From positions 146,645 through 200,415 of the forward strand of contig MLAK01000682.1 in the NCBI GenBank assembly GCA_001839685.1: a stretch of 53,771 bases of DNA, given 5' to 3'. The DNA is from Tritrichomonas foetus (taxonomy: Eukaryota; Parabasalia; Tritrichomonadida; Tritrichomonadidae). The translations under genes were made by a program, and so were the position numbers. Below, one piece after another: positions 1-11,422 of the stretch (the first letter of the stretch is position 1; the number at the start of each line of letters is the position of its first letter). The notes under the pieces are model-generated. The model was not told the origin of the DNA and ran no database searches. It was given only the letters and a program-made list of their open reading frames with translations.

Positions 1-600
1 TTTTTTTTTTTTTTTCTGCTTCAGTTGGATTTAGTCATCACACAAACGATTTTAAATGACCATTTAAATGCTATCTTTCAAGATTAATCCATGTTTCTTC
101 ATTTTGGATTGGGTTTGAAGAAGCTTACGGAAAATCTGATTTTAAAAAAATGACTTTTTGAATAGTCACTGTTTTTTTCAGATGTTTACAGAGGTGATTA
201 TATTGAAATCTTAAAAATACTTTTTAAGGGAGATCTATTACTTTTTGAGGGCGACTGACAGCTTTTTGTGATTTCATCAGAAAAAATTATTCACTTTTTG
301 TGCATGTTTGTTTCAAAATAATTCTGAGATATCTCAAATATTTCAATACCCATCTGAAACATCATCATCATCACATATTCAATTTTTTTAATAGTTAACG
401 GCATGGGACTACATCCTTAAAGAACAATTAAACTGCGGCTGATTTTGCCGTGAATATTTAAGGTCAAATAAAAAGTCAATTTAATGAAAAGTGTTCACAT
501 GAATATCAGTAGTACTTTTTTACTTTTCTGACTTAGTCATCCTCTTTCTGACTTGACATGGAATTCAAACAAAAAGTGAACGAATTGTCTAACTGTCTCC
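1..600. other. AT-rich intergenic region with no gene seen
   Basis: Upstream region of the first surface-protein gene. It opens with a 15-base T run and holds no convincing reading frame on either strand. The only recognisable signal is the initiator-like sequence at its right end, listed separately. Confidence 0.5.
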
Positions 601-612
601 TCATTTTTTTTG
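601..612 (+). promoter_or_regulatory. Initiator (Inr) of the first surface-protein gene
   Basis: TCA followed by eight T and a G fits the trichomonad initiator TCA(+1)Y(T/A). With the A at 603 as +1, the leader to the ATG at 623 is 20 nt. The identical 12-mer precedes the other large surface-protein gene (31080-31091). Confidence 0.5.
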
Positions 613-622
613 CAAGTTGGCA

Positions 623-3600
623 ATGCTAGTAACCCTATTTTTGGTTCTCATATCCAGCTTTTCACCACTTCCAGATCAATATAAATCCCTTGGGGAGACT
701 GTTAAAGCGAAAGCACAAAAGAAAAGATCTTTGAAAAATCTCCAAAGAAAGCCGAAGAACGAACCTATTTACCCAGGCTTCCACAACATTGAAAACGCAA
801 CATTTAATCTTGATTATCCTTATTTGAACGATCATTCTTTCGATGTTCATGGTGCTGCTGTTGATAAAGCATTATCAGTTGTTGCACTTTCAACAAACCG
901 TCAATCAAAAATCTCGAAAGCTGTTTTCTCAGGACCAACATTTTATTGTGATGCAGCCACGCAAACTCTTTATAAACTTACACAAGTACTTGCAGATGAT
1001 GGTGATGTTTTCATAATTAAAGCAAAGGAAGTTCCACCAGGAGCAGTATTTAGGAATTTTCATAAAATATTTGATGTTGATAGTTCTAAAGCTACAGAAA
1101 ACGGCTGTGGCTTTATGGACTATTCCTATTTAACCACTTCACCATATGCTACTCTTGGATGCCAATCCACAGTTTATGGAAATTGGAATGAAAAGGCTAA
1201 TGAACCAGGTGTAGTTTATTCTCCAGTTAATGGAATCGATTTTCTTGCTGGATCACAACTTAAAATTTCTGGTACAATAACAGTTAAACTCCCGAATCTT
1301 TGTTCATGGAATATTATTGGTGAGCTAAAAATTGAATTTGATGCTGGATATGGATTTTCCATTCAGAAAGATATCCAATTTGAAGATTTGGAATTTGAAA
1401 AATTATTTAAACTTTATGGGATAAAAGGCATTTCTCTAGGAAAATATAAAATTGGAGCAAGTATTAACTTAAATGTTAATCTAGGTGTAAAAGATATCAT
1501 ACTTACAATTCCATCAGATATCAAATATCTTAAATCGTATCATGCTCTCTTGGTTGCTTCTTTCCAAGTTGCAAAAGGAAGTCCTCTAGAAGGTGAAATA
1601 GAAACAACATTTTTCGAACGAGAAGACAAAAATGGATGGGGTGATTCTGATACTGGTGAATCTACTTATAAACTTCAATTGACACCAACTGTTAAATTAG
1701 GTCTTAGACCATTAGTGTCATTTGGAGAAAATCAAATTTATGCAGAAGCAGGTCTTGAAGGAAAATTAAAAACAGAATTCACTTATGATCCTCAAAAATG
1801 TAATGCACCAGCTTTTGGAGGAGGAGCACAGCTAATTGTTACCTCTTATTTGTTTAATCCAAAAATGGATTTTGGATGGTTCGGTTCGGTTAAAAGCAAT
1901 ACCTTAACATTCCCAGTATATACTTCACCAAAGATCGGAGCATTATGTTTAGCTGGTGAAAAGTTTACCCAAGAAGTACTCACAGAAATTGAAAAACCTC
2001 TCGAAAAGAAACCGCTCATTCTTGAAGCTAAAGGATCTGTGACTGTTACAGTTAACGGTAAAAGTCATTCACTTGAAGCAGGACAATATTTATTCATTCC
2101 ATCAACTGCTTCATATTCACCAACTAATAATAACAACATTGAAGAACATGAAACATTTCAATTAGATTCAAAGAAATGGACTAATATAAAAGGCAACAAA
2201 TATTTATCAATTAAAATGCCTGTAGTGAAAGGAAAGCAGTATTTGTTGAACTGTGATCCTAAAGACGGTAGTGTTGGATTTGTTTCCATTCGATCTCTAA
2301 TCTCAGATGGATCAAGTGTATTTAGTGAACAGTTTATCGCCCAAAAAACTGGTGTTCAAGAAATTGGATGCGTATTTAACAATCCTCTTAATCCCAACGT
2401 TATTAAAGATGTTGAGGTTGCTTTTGGATTGGCTTATTCAACAAATACAATTTTTGATAATAAGAAGGAATTAACAAATTTCAATGTTGAATTGGAGGAG
2501 AATTCCCAATCTGTATCATTTTTTGTTCCATTTGATGTAAATCAACAGGCAATTATGGGAATAATGGGTGATTTAACTACAACCAAAACACGACTAGGAT
2601 TGATAATCAAAATTAAAGATCCTAATCATGATCTAAGACCAACTGGAGATGCATTTCGTTTATACACAGAGGACAGTGGAAAAACTGATGTTTACTTTCT
2701 TCAAATAGTCCCTGGAATAAATGTTGAAGGTGTTACTACGCAACAATTTGAACAACAAATAAGCTTTATTATTCCATTCAGGAGGAAAGGAAATAAAAAA
2801 ACTTCAATTGAAATACCTATAGTTTTGTGGTATGAGATTAGTACTAATTATGACATATTCTGCAATCATTTCCATGAGTTTTACACAACAGGTCATCAAG
2901 ATATTAAGATGGGATGTTTCCATAAAATGGAAGGTGATGATGTAGAAACAGAAGGATTATATGTTGGCCTTTCTTCTTCCAAAGATATCTCACCAGTGGC
3001 AGAGCGTTATCTTTACAACAAGGAAAGCAAACTGTTACTTAATTTAATATCTTTTAAGGCGAGTAATCCTGGTAGTAATCGTCACAGTGTTGCCTTACAA
3101 CATTATCCAATTATTATTCCAGAAGATATGTACATCACCGAAATTACAGAAGAAGAGTCTAATCGACTGGTTGATATTGGAAAACAAAGTGGAGTTCAGC
3201 CCATTTTTACAGTAGGATGTAAACGTGCATCAACTATTCGAGTTTTAAAGATCAAAGGTGAAACAACAGAAACAGTAACTATTCAACCTAATACAAATGA
3301 TGGTCATTTCCCTATTACAATTGAGGAAAACACAGCATATAAAGTTTATCCAATTTGTAAAGAAAAAGGTCTCCTTAATTGTGATTATGATTTCACACCA
3401 GAACATAAATACACTGTTTTTGAGATGTCATCAACAATAGGTCTTGAAAATGCTGATGGTCACAGTCAAAATAGATCATCATTAACAGCAGGAACAACCA
3501 GATCTTTAGTTGTGGGGCAACAGTCAAGAAGTGTTTTCCATAAACAATCAGTTTCAGTTAATCAGATTTCAATTGATGTTACATCGATTTCTTCAGTGGT

Positions 3601-4090
3601 CCAAATCAACAAAAAAGTAATAACAGCAGCCAATGAAGAGAATGATGGATGGGAAGAGGTTAAATTGTACTCAGGTTCGGATAAAAAGCTGGTAATACCA
3701 ATTGATCCTGAAAAGTTTTTCGAATATAATGAAGAATTGTATAAGAAATGGACTGACAAAGATATTCCAACTGATGGAATACTAACAGTAATGAGACTTA
3801 ATGATGATGCTAACATCGAAATAAAACCAGGTTATTTTGATACAGACAAAATCGAATCGATTTCTAAATATTTACTTGATCAATTCACCAATGTAAATGA
3901 TTCTGTAAATGATAATGATAATAATAATAATAATGGAGGTGGTGATGGTGGTGATGATAACAAATTGAAGATTATTATTCCTGTCGTAGTTGTGGTTGTT
4001 ATTGTGATCATCATTATAGTTGTTGTCGTCATTGTCATAAAGAAGAAGAAAGCTGATTCTTCTAGCAGCAAACACGAATCATCATCATGA
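623..4090 (+). CDS. Large single-pass surface protein, function unknown
   Basis: Encodes about 1155 residues. The first ATG at 623 starts an N-terminal hydrophobic stretch (residues 1-15, MLVTLFLVLISSF) that reads as a signal peptide. The long middle part is beta-rich with scattered cysteines and no domain that I recognise. A low-complexity Asn/Asp/Gly spacer (about 1093-1110) leads into one transmembrane helix made almost only of Val and Ile (about 1113-1139). It ends in a short Lys-rich then Ser-rich tail (KKKKADSSSSKHESSS). The topology is therefore a large ectodomain with a tiny cytoplasmic tail, like many trichomonad surface proteins. The stop is TGA. A role in contact with the environment or host is inference from architecture only. 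The short frames on the opposite strand are shadows of its low-complexity sequence. Confidence 0.8.
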   Translation: MLVTLFLVLISSFSPLPDQYKSLGETVKAKAQKKRSLKNLQRKPKNEPIYPGFHNIENATFNLDYPYLNDHSFDVHGAAVDKALSVVALSTNRQSKISKAVFSGPTFYCDAATQTLYKLTQVLADDGDVFIIKAKEVPPGAVFRNFHKIFDVDSSKATENGCGFMDYSYLTTSPYATLGCQSTVYGNWNEKANEPGVVYSPVNGIDFLAGSQLKISGTITVKLPNLCSWNIIGELKIEFDAGYGFSIQKDIQFEDLEFEKLFKLYGIKGISLGKYKIGASINLNVNLGVKDIILTIPSDIKYLKSYHALLVASFQVAKGSPLEGEIETTFFEREDKNGWGDSDTGESTYKLQLTPTVKLGLRPLVSFGENQIYAEAGLEGKLKTEFTYDPQKCNAPAFGGGAQLIVTSYLFNPKMDFGWFGSVKSNTLTFPVYTSPKIGALCLAGEKFTQEVLTEIEKPLEKKPLILEAKGSVTVTVNGKSHSLEAGQYLFIPSTASYSPTNNNNIEEHETFQLDSKKWTNIKGNKYLSIKMPVVKGKQYLLNCDPKDGSVGFVSIRSLISDGSSVFSEQFIAQKTGVQEIGCVFNNPLNPNVIKDVEVAFGLAYSTNTIFDNKKELTNFNVELEENSQSVSFFVPFDVNQQAIMGIMGDLTTTKTRLGLIIKIKDPNHDLRPTGDAFRLYTEDSGKTDVYFLQIVPGINVEGVTTQQFEQQISFIIPFRRKGNKKTSIEIPIVLWYEISTNYDIFCNHFHEFYTTGHQDIKMGCFHKMEGDDVETEGLYVGLSSSKDISPVAERYLYNKESKLLLNLISFKASNPGSNRHSVALQHYPIIIPEDMYITEITEEESNRLVDIGKQSGVQPIFTVGCKRASTIRVLKIKGETTETVTIQPNTNDGHFPITIEENTAYKVYPICKEKGLLNCDYDFTPEHKYTVFEMSSTIGLENADGHSQNRSSLTAGTTRSLVVGQQSRSVFHKQSVSVNQISIDVTSISSVVQINKKVITAANEENDGWEEVKLYSGSDKKLVIPIDPEKFFEYNEELYKKWTDKDIPTDGILTVMRLNDDANIEIKPGYFDTDKIESISKYLLDQFTNVNDSVNDNDNNNNNGGGDGGDDNKLKIIIPVVVVVVIVIIIIVVVVIVIKKKKADSSSSKHESSS

Positions 4091-5221
4091 ATGTAATATA
4101 TATTAGAACACTTTTATAAGTTATTGATGTCTTTTTATCAACAACAGACAAATTTACCCAGACTAAAGTTAACCTTGGTTTTATTTCTTTAGAATTCATT
4201 TGAAATTTTTATAGATCAGTTACTCTTTGAAATGATTGTAGCTGATTTGATTGTTTTTCGGAAAAAATAATCAATGGAAATCTTGTGCGTAGAGTTTTCA
4301 TTTTGAAGACGGTGAAAAAAAATTGGTCCCAAATTAATGATGAAATGTGCAATCATGAAAAGTGATAAACTTGAAAACATAATTATTATTTTAAATACTA
4401 TGACGAAATAGTATTTTGGCAGTATGAGTGAATAATTACATCTTATCTCTATGATAACATAGCAAAAAGTTTTAAAAACTCGGACATAATCGATATTGTT
4501 TACAATAAACCTTTGATATTACAGTCACTTTTCCCTTTTCGACAATCTCTAGAATTGAAGGATTGAAGAAGAAAATCTACCCAAAAAAGACATCAATAAT
4601 TAGTTATCAGAATAATGGGAATATTTCATCCACAAATTCATTAAAAAAAAGTGTGCGAGATAGATTTTTAAATCAAAAAACAACAATGGTCATTAAAAAG
4701 TCAATTTATTTGTATTGATGATGAAAAGCTGTAAAATAAGTATCATCTCACAACATATGGGAAACAAATTGAATCCAACATACTAGTCCTCACTAGGAAT
4801 TGATTGTAAAACAACTGTTTGAAAATGATTCCTTTTATGTATGTGATGCATAAAGTGATCCCAAATTCTTATCAATATGTAAAGCATTCTTTTGAGAAAT
4901 ATTTTGTATAATATGATTTGACGTCAAGTAAGATTGTCCGAAAAATGATTTGATTTGGCCAGTATAGAACTTTCTATATATTTGAGTTATGAAAATTGAT
5001 GAAGATAAAATGTTTTTTATTTTATTCCTCCCACCCTTTACTTCTGGAATATCAGGTTGCAAATCCCAGAACTTCTGGGCCAGAAGAAAAATAAATAAAT
5101 AAAAAGGAAATATTCCAAAGTGAACTCAAAAATCTTTAAAATAAACCAATTTTTCTTGAATAAAACATTATTATTTGCAGAACATTTTCAATAAGTTTAT
5201 TTATACTAATCTGAAAGTTTC
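4091..5221. other. Intergenic region, no intact gene
   Basis: About 1.1 kb of AT-rich sequence. A 75-codon frame on the minus strand (4835-5062) has no recognisable domain and I regard it as chance. The right end runs into a GTPase remnant. Confidence 0.4.
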
Positions 5222-5393
5222 ATTTTGCAAGGGAGCCAGATAATAAGAATAAATTTTTACTCATTGGAAATAAAATCGACAAAATTAATGAAGAAGATGT
5301 ATCTTCATAAGAAGGAAAGGAAATTGCCAAAATACAACATGCATGCTATTTAAAGGTTTCTTCCCAGGAACCACAAAATTTCCAAGAATGAAA
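5222..5393 (+). pseudogene. Remnant of a Rab/Ras-type small GTPase (C-terminal half)
   Basis: Read forward from about 5231, the translation runs KNKFLLIGNKIDK, then an in-frame TAA after EEDVSS, then EGKEIAKIQ and YLKVSS. This matches the G4 guanine-specificity box (N-K-x-D), the following acidic/EGK helix and the G5 box of Rab-like GTPases, in order and at normal spacing. The P-loop and switch regions are absent upstream. An in-frame stop interrupts the fragment near 5306 and a TGA closes it. I see it as a dead 3' fragment of a member of the large trichomonad Rab family. Short length keeps confidence moderate. Confidence 0.55.
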
Positions 5394-5624
5394 ACAATAC
5401 CTAGACAGTATGTCAACTACAAATATTCAAACTTTTTCACCGTTTATTTTTGAATGAATTAGGCCAAATAATAAATGAAATAATTTTTAATGAAAAAGTA
5501 ACACTGATGAAGTGGCCATATAACTATATAAAATAATGATTTCAATACACCAAAATTGTATGAATGTAATATTTATTTCATTCAAAATTTGACATGATTT
5601 TTGACTAGCTTTTTCAAATCAAAC

Positions 5625-6938
5625 ATGAAATTAGCAGATGTTTTTCAACAAGGTCTCTTTGCCGCAACGATTTTATGTGACCTGCCATTTTCTATCATAA
5701 TTCGAAAATTCTCTTCGCCATCGATTCGCCTTTATTTACATATTCTTTTCGGCTTCACAATTTGTTGGTTTTTATATCATGAATATTTTCTCTACGTTTT
5801 TGCAGGATGTTTGCTCTCGTACTTACTTCTCTACCTTCCTGGAGCACTTTGCTTGTCATCAGTGGGTGTTCCATTTCTCGGACTGATATCGATCCATTAT
5901 TACAAATTAAAGCACGCAGGAACATGGAGTAGTGACATCAGTGGACTAATCATGTTCTCTTTCCTTCGTATTTGGTCGCTTGCCTTCAATGTTTACGACG
6001 GAAAAAAAATTAACCAAAAGAAAGACATTAAAAGAAAACAATGGAGAGATGCTGCAATTACAAAGGTACCATCGATTGTCGAATATGTGGCATATTTATT
6101 TAGCTATAATGGTTTATATTCCGGTCCAATTTTGCCTTTCAAAGATTTCATCGCGACATGCAATTTAATGTCTTCCTCTGAAACAGTTTCGCAAGATATT
6201 CGGTCGGCTTTACCACCGTTCATTACATCAATTCTCGTTTGTGGAATTTATGGCATTGGTGTTCAGTTGCTTCCCGCCAATTTAATCCTATCGGACGGTT
6301 TTAAGGCCAAAAATTATCTTACAAGGTTAATTACTGCCCTCGTCCTAAGTGCCGTCCATACATCGCGGTACATTTTTGCATGGGTCGCTGCCGAAAGTGG
6401 ATGGCGTGCCCTTGGTGCAAGTCACATTAACGAAGAATATATTACGTCGATTATCTTGAAAACATATTATTCCTCACGAAAATTATCAATCCTCGCTATC
6501 GAATGGAACAGATCGATCCACTTCATACTGAAGGAATATTTACACGTTAGATTGATTTCTATAGGCGTTCCAAACTTCATCGCAAAAATATGCACATTCG
6601 CAATGTCAGCAATTTGGCACGGCTTTTATTCCGGATATTACCTCTTTGCAGCAATGGAGACCGTTATGGGCGTTCTTGACGAATTTCGCCTCAAGTGGTT
6701 CTCTCCTTTAATTGAGAGTTTATTTGGTCCTACATTCTGTTTTATTTTTGATGTGGTTTGGATTCAAAGCCTGAATTACTTCACTGGTGCGCCATGGGAC
6801 TTATACTGGGCTGAATGTTATTGGGAATTCTACAAGAATATGAAATTCTTACCATTTTTCTTATTGCTTGGAATGATCTCAATCGGATTTTTGTTCGGGA
6901 GAAAGAAGAAATCTGCTCCAAAAGAAAAGAAAGACTAA
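5625..6938 (+). CDS. MBOAT-family lysophospholipid acyltransferase
   Basis: About 437 residues with many hydrophobic segments spread over the length. Family hallmarks are visible: a conserved polar/Trp-Asn segment (EWNRSIHFILKEYL, W294-N295) and the membrane-embedded histidine in SAIWHGFYSGY (H332), which is the catalytic His of membrane-bound O-acyltransferases. These enzymes move acyl groups from acyl-CoA to lysophospholipids in the ER (Lands-cycle remodelling). The C-terminus KEKKD fits a K-x-K-x-x ER-retrieval signal. I start at the ATG at 5625; an upstream in-frame TTG at 5601 is not a likely eukaryotic start. The stop is TAA-A, so it overlaps the TAAA processing signal. Substrate head group cannot be read from the sequence. 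Confidence 0.85.
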   Translation: MKLADVFQQGLFAATILCDLPFSIIIRKFSSPSIRLYLHILFGFTICWFLYHEYFLYVFAGCLLSYLLLYLPGALCLSSVGVPFLGLISIHYYKLKHAGTWSSDISGLIMFSFLRIWSLAFNVYDGKKINQKKDIKRKQWRDAAITKVPSIVEYVAYLFSYNGLYSGPILPFKDFIATCNLMSSSETVSQDIRSALPPFITSILVCGIYGIGVQLLPANLILSDGFKAKNYLTRLITALVLSAVHTSRYIFAWVAAESGWRALGASHINEEYITSIILKTYYSSRKLSILAIEWNRSIHFILKEYLHVRLISIGVPNFIAKICTFAMSAIWHGFYSGYYLFAAMETVMGVLDEFRLKWFSPLIESLFGPTFCFIFDVVWIQSLNYFTGAPWDLYWAECYWEFYKNMKFLPFFLLLGMISIGFLFGRKKKSAPKEKKD

Positions 6939-7559
6939 AATACTATATATATTTTATAAATGTTTATAAATTCGAAATGATTTAATTTTGAAATTGTTTG
7001 ATTCTTTCTTCTTTCAAACATTTTCCTCTTTTTTGTGGATTTGTGATTGACTCAATTTTTGGATTCTGTCTGAAATATAAAAGCAGTTTTATGAGCACCT
7101 TGAGGGGAAAGCTGTTGATAATTCTCAAATTTCCATTTTCGAATATTTGCGAAAATTCATTAATTTAATACATTTAGTTGAATGATGATTTAGAGTGTCT
7201 TCTTGATATAAATTGTTAGAGGAAATCCTCGTTTACATAAAGAATCAGAAAGAGTAACTTGATTAAAATTCTGCATTAAATTTCTTTGAAAATTCAATTA
7301 AGAGACATAAATTTGGGTTAAAACAATTGAATAATGGTTCTTATGACTAATATACACGATATTAAATGAAGTTTGGCAGATTCACATTTATTCTTGTCAA
7401 TTCAATATTTAAAAAATGGAGTTCTTGGTTAATTCTTTCATCTTATTAAGATTTTATAATAATTTAGAAACGTTTAAACAAACTTTTCACAAATATGCAG
7501 AAAATTCAGATATGAATTCATCAAGTAATTTTATGTTTTAGAACTGAGGTAATCAATGT
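6939..7559. other. Intergenic; eroded 5' part of the helicase pseudogene may lie here
   Basis: I looked for the missing helicase motifs I (GxGKT) and II (DExH) and found neither. No other gene is apparent. Confidence 0.4.
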
Positions 7560-10146
7560 CCTTTACAGTTATTAATGATGTCTGCAACACCAGATCCAAG
7601 AGTTTTGTAAATTTTTGGTGAAGTTGAAATGTTTGCTTCCAGATTCACTTCTTTTCCCGATTGAAGATATTCCAGTAATGGTTGAAAAAGTCAATGATAT
7701 CGATTCCACGGCTGTCTCACAAACATTAAAAATAATTGAGAAAATGGCACATAATGAATTTGAACCATGACATATTTTAATCTTTACTTCAGGCAATACT
7801 AGAATAAATCATTTAATTACATCATTAAAATCCAATATTGAGAAGACCAATCAGAAAAAAGGGAATTCCAAAAAAATCAAGCTATTAAAAAACTTTGAAA
7901 CACATTTAACAGATAAGAAATTATTCTTTAAAAAATTAGAAAAGACACTCAAAAATCTCAAAGATGATAAGAATACACTCTTCTTTATGCCAATTAAATT
8001 TGCTGGATTTTTATCTCGAGAAGCCAAAGATATTGCCAAAAATCCAATTCCCAATCATCCTAATGTAGTCAAAATTATTGTCGCAACAAATTCAATCGAA
8101 TCATCAATTACAATTGATGGATTAGGAGCTGTTGTTGATTGTGGTATATGCAACATTCCAGAATTCGATCAAGAAAAAGGACTTACAATGTTAAATGAAG
8201 GACCCATTTCAACTTTAAGTCAAATTCAAAGAAGAGGAAGAGTTGGACGGATTAGAAATGGAATTTGTGTTTCAATTACTATTAGAAATCATCCGCCAAG
8301 AGGATTACTTCTTCCACAAATCCTCACAACAGATATTTCTTCAAATGTCTTAGAACTCAGAAAAATTGGTATTAAACTTGAAGCTATTGATAATTTACCA
8401 GATCCTATTTCACAAGAAAAACTTGATGAAATCATGAATGAATTAATCAAAATTTCGGCACTAGATTCAGAAAGTAAGAATTTAACGTCAGTGGGAAGAA
8501 AAATGTCTCAGTTTACGTCAATTTCACCATTCCTGGCTTCTTCAATTCTCCAAGTTTCAGAAAAATATTGATATGATAACCAAAAATATGCATACTCTTG
8601 TTTTCTTGGATCTTTAGCATTATTCATCATTAACACAGAAAATTTGGTAACAGACCCAATGACTAACCAACTCATGCAAAATTTCAGTGAAGATTCCGAT
8701 ATTGTTACAATAATGAGAACTTTTCTCGACATTTTGGCCATTAAGTGCAATAGGAAAAAGTTTTGTGAAGAATATGGATTTCACAATAAATCATTCAATC
8801 AAATTGTTAGCAATATGAGTCAAATTATCAATAGCTTTAATTTAGAAGAAGAAAAAGAAACCGAAACATGGAAAAATATCGATGGTTTTTACAATGAATT
8901 ATCAAATAATAATGAATTATTGAAATTTATTCAAAGAATAATAGAAACAATTGGATCCATTAAAAATGAATGGATTTCCTGCAGAAGAGCTAAATATTTC
9001 ACTGTAAATAATATTTTATGTAAAGAAGTATTCGTTTTCACTGGAGATGATTCTCTAATAATCGGCAAAGAGGAAAATTCTATCATAGAAATGAGAAATA
9101 GAAGACCAGGAGGAGTTGGATTTTCAGTCCCAGGCTCTTGCTTTATTTTATAAATATCGCAAAATCTCACACAGAAGAAAAATTATGGCTATTTATTACA
9201 TCGAGATTTATCAAATGACAAAAATATGCCAGTATCAATTGTCGAAGACTCTATCTTAAATAATCCGTTTACAATTCCATTAATAGAAGCATATATTGGG
9301 GAAGAAGGGAAATATAGGAGATTACATCAATTTTTGTGAGGAAAGTGCAGTTCTTTCTGGACACCAAATAAATATCTACAAAAATAATGGAAATGTTATC
9401 ATGCGAAACTTTTGTGTAACTTGTTTATACAATTCATTAAAGTATAATGTCAGTACTCTTTATGATGAAGAAATTGAAAGACCAATCATTCGTCATCTCT
9501 TAGAAAACATGGAAAAAATAGAATTTCCTTCGTTGGCACCATGCCAAGAAAAACTCATAGAGGATAAAAATAATATTAAAATGAGTCAATTTTGGCCAGA
9601 GATTCCACTTGGACAATTAATGCATGCTTTTGTAAGCGAACCAGTTTTAAATTCGGTTTCAAGAACATGGTTTTTGGAATCATAATTCAAGCTCTTCACT
9701 CATCAAATTTAATCACATATTGTCCAGCACATCCTTCTGTTGTTTGGTATCATCCAGGCCCTCATGTACACAATAAATGTCTATCAATTGATTGTAAAAT
9801 ATTCTTTTGTCAATATTGTTCCAAATGGCATTTGCCGAACCAATGCCAAATAAAAGCAGATCTTCCTCCATGTTATCGATTTTGTCCTAGATGTAAAACA
9901 ATGATATTGAAAACTGAAGCGTGCAATCATATTACATGTCATTGTCGGAAACACTTTTGCTATTATTGTGGAGCAGGTCCATGGAATGAGGATTCTCCTG
10001 TTTATTCGCATCTCAGTGAAATGCATGGTGGATGTATCAATAATCCCCCCGATTATAGAAAATATTTTTTGAATGAAAGTGTAAATGACAAAGAGCTCAT
10101 GGTATTTTATGAGGAATATCCTCAGTTTAGAAGTAGTCAGAGTTAA
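7560..10146 (+). pseudogene. Decayed DEAH-box helicase fused to an RBR (RING-IBR-RING) ubiquitin-ligase module
   Basis: Successive reading frames join into one ancestral protein. Helicase motif III (MSATPDP, 7578) is followed by a motif IV region (ILIFTSGNT), motif V (IVATNSIESSITI), motif VI (QRRGRVGR) and an HA2-like segment. After a long linker come IBR-like Cys/His residues (ITYCPAHPS, C..C around 9810) and a clear RING2 (CPRCKTMILKTEACNHITC) with the cysteine expected to carry ubiquitin in RBR ligases. This order matches plant DEAH11/DEAH12-type helicase-RBR proteins. Breaks: TAA at 7608, a frame change near 7655, TGA at 7768 and 8569, a frame change with stops between 9150 and 9300, and another near 9665. 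Motifs I and II are missing. The end, TAA-A, is preserved. Too many lesions for sequencing error. Confidence 0.8.
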
Positions 10147-10483
10147 AAGAGATATTCGAAAAAATAAATATAATAAAGAAAATACAAATAGAAAACGAAA
10201 CAAATAGAGAACATAAATATATATTTTAAAAAACCTTATATCTTTGCTTTGTGAGTATCAATTCCTTTTATTATTCATCACAATTCTTTCGACTTCAACG
10301 AATGCTGAAATATCCTTCATTGTGTCACACTTTACGAAAATTTCTTTGACAGATTTCATATGAAACTCAGAGAAGGATAAAATCTAAGAAAGGAAAAGAA
10401 TAGTATATGATAAACAGGTAAAAACAAATAAAATTGAATGAAGTGTTTAGATTCAAGTTTTTTTGTTTGACCAAAAGATGATT

Positions 10484-11422
10484 TTAGTCTGTTTTTTCTT
10501 TTTCTTCAGCCACTTCTTCAGGAGTTGTTTCTTTCTTTTCTTCTGTTTTTTCTTTTCCTTTTTCTTCTTCCTCCTTTCTTCCTTTGAATTCGAATGGCTT
10601 CAGATCAGCGACGGGGAAGACATCCGCTGGCTTTTCGCCATAGGATCGCTTGTAAATTTCTTCAAGACCGAGTTCGAAAGCTTCTTGACAAAGTTTTCCT
10701 TCTTGGAGGTCGAGGAGGAAGCTTGCGATATTTTGTTGGTGAGTGGAGTGGCCAACATAAGCAAAAATCATGAAGAAAATGTTCGTCATGAGTCCTCTGA
10801 ATAATGCGAAACTCAAAGCGCTTTCTTCGTCGTGCATTTGGACAACCAGACCAATTGATGTGACCAAGACGTTTCCAATTTTCTGAAGATCAAATTCGTG
10901 AGAATCAAACGGCAATGAAATTCCATAGAAAACAGAAACCAAAAGTGTAAAAGCTACTCTTAAGTTGGAGACTGATCCAAAAGCATAAACAAATGAACGA
11001 ACTTTCGGTTGAACGTGTTTGGGAATCAACATATCGAGATATTGAGATAATAAATTATTTCCGTCAAATGGGTCGATGATGCTGGCAAATACGTTTGTTT
11101 TTGGTCGTTTTTGAAGAACGTTGATGATTGGGATGATAACGAGAGCGAATCCGAAGAGTTCTTTACCTAAAATAATTAATGAGAGAGTCGGAAGAGTCAA
11201 AAACATCTTGAAAGCGAGACGTATTTGCGAGATTGAAGTATTAAAACCCATAATCATGAAAATTGCGTTAATAACTCGTGGAATGTTGGAAGCTATGTCA
11301 TCTTTGTTAATTTTGACAGAACTGGCGGTAATGAGAGAGACTGTTCCATCACGAAGTCCTTCTAGGGTTTCTTCTGGGTGTTCGCGCACCTCTTCTCGAA
11401 ACTTCTCAAGATTTGGAGACAT
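10484..11422 (-). CDS. Protein of unknown function, probably membrane-associated, with Lys/Glu tail
   Basis: About 312 residues starting at an ATG. An N-terminal charged region precedes several hydrophobic stretches (around residues 48-58, 68-100, 155-172 and 205-222), which could be membrane helices or buried helices of a helical-repeat fold. The last 40 residues are low-complexity Lys/Glu (KGRKEEEEKGKEKTEEKKE). I do not recognise a family. The start is supported by the clean reading frame and the end by TAA-A at the stop. It converges with the helicase-RBR pseudogene. Overlapping plus-strand frames reflect the repetitive tail. Confidence 0.7.
   Translation of the reverse strand: MSPNLEKFREEVREHPEETLEGLRDGTVSLITASSVKINKDDIASNIPRVINAIFMIMGFNTSISQIRLAFKMFLTLPTLSLIILGKELFGFALVIIPIINVLQKRPKTNVFASIIDPFDGNNLLSQYLDMLIPKHVQPKVRSFVYAFGSVSNLRVAFTLLVSVFYGISLPFDSHEFDLQKIGNVLVTSIGLVVQMHDEESALSFALFRGLMTNIFFMIFAYVGHSTHQQNIASFLLDLQEGKLCQEAFELGLEEIYKRSYGEKPADVFPVADLKPFEFKGRKEEEEKGKEKTEEKKETTPEEVAEEKEKTD

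Noticed and set aside
4835..5062. 75-codon minus-strand frame
   Set aside because: No recognisable motif; short and AT-biased.
7768..8571. TGA read as a sense codon in the helicase-RBR gene
   Set aside because: Several intact genes here end in TGA, and the locus also has a TAA and frame changes, so recoding is not needed.
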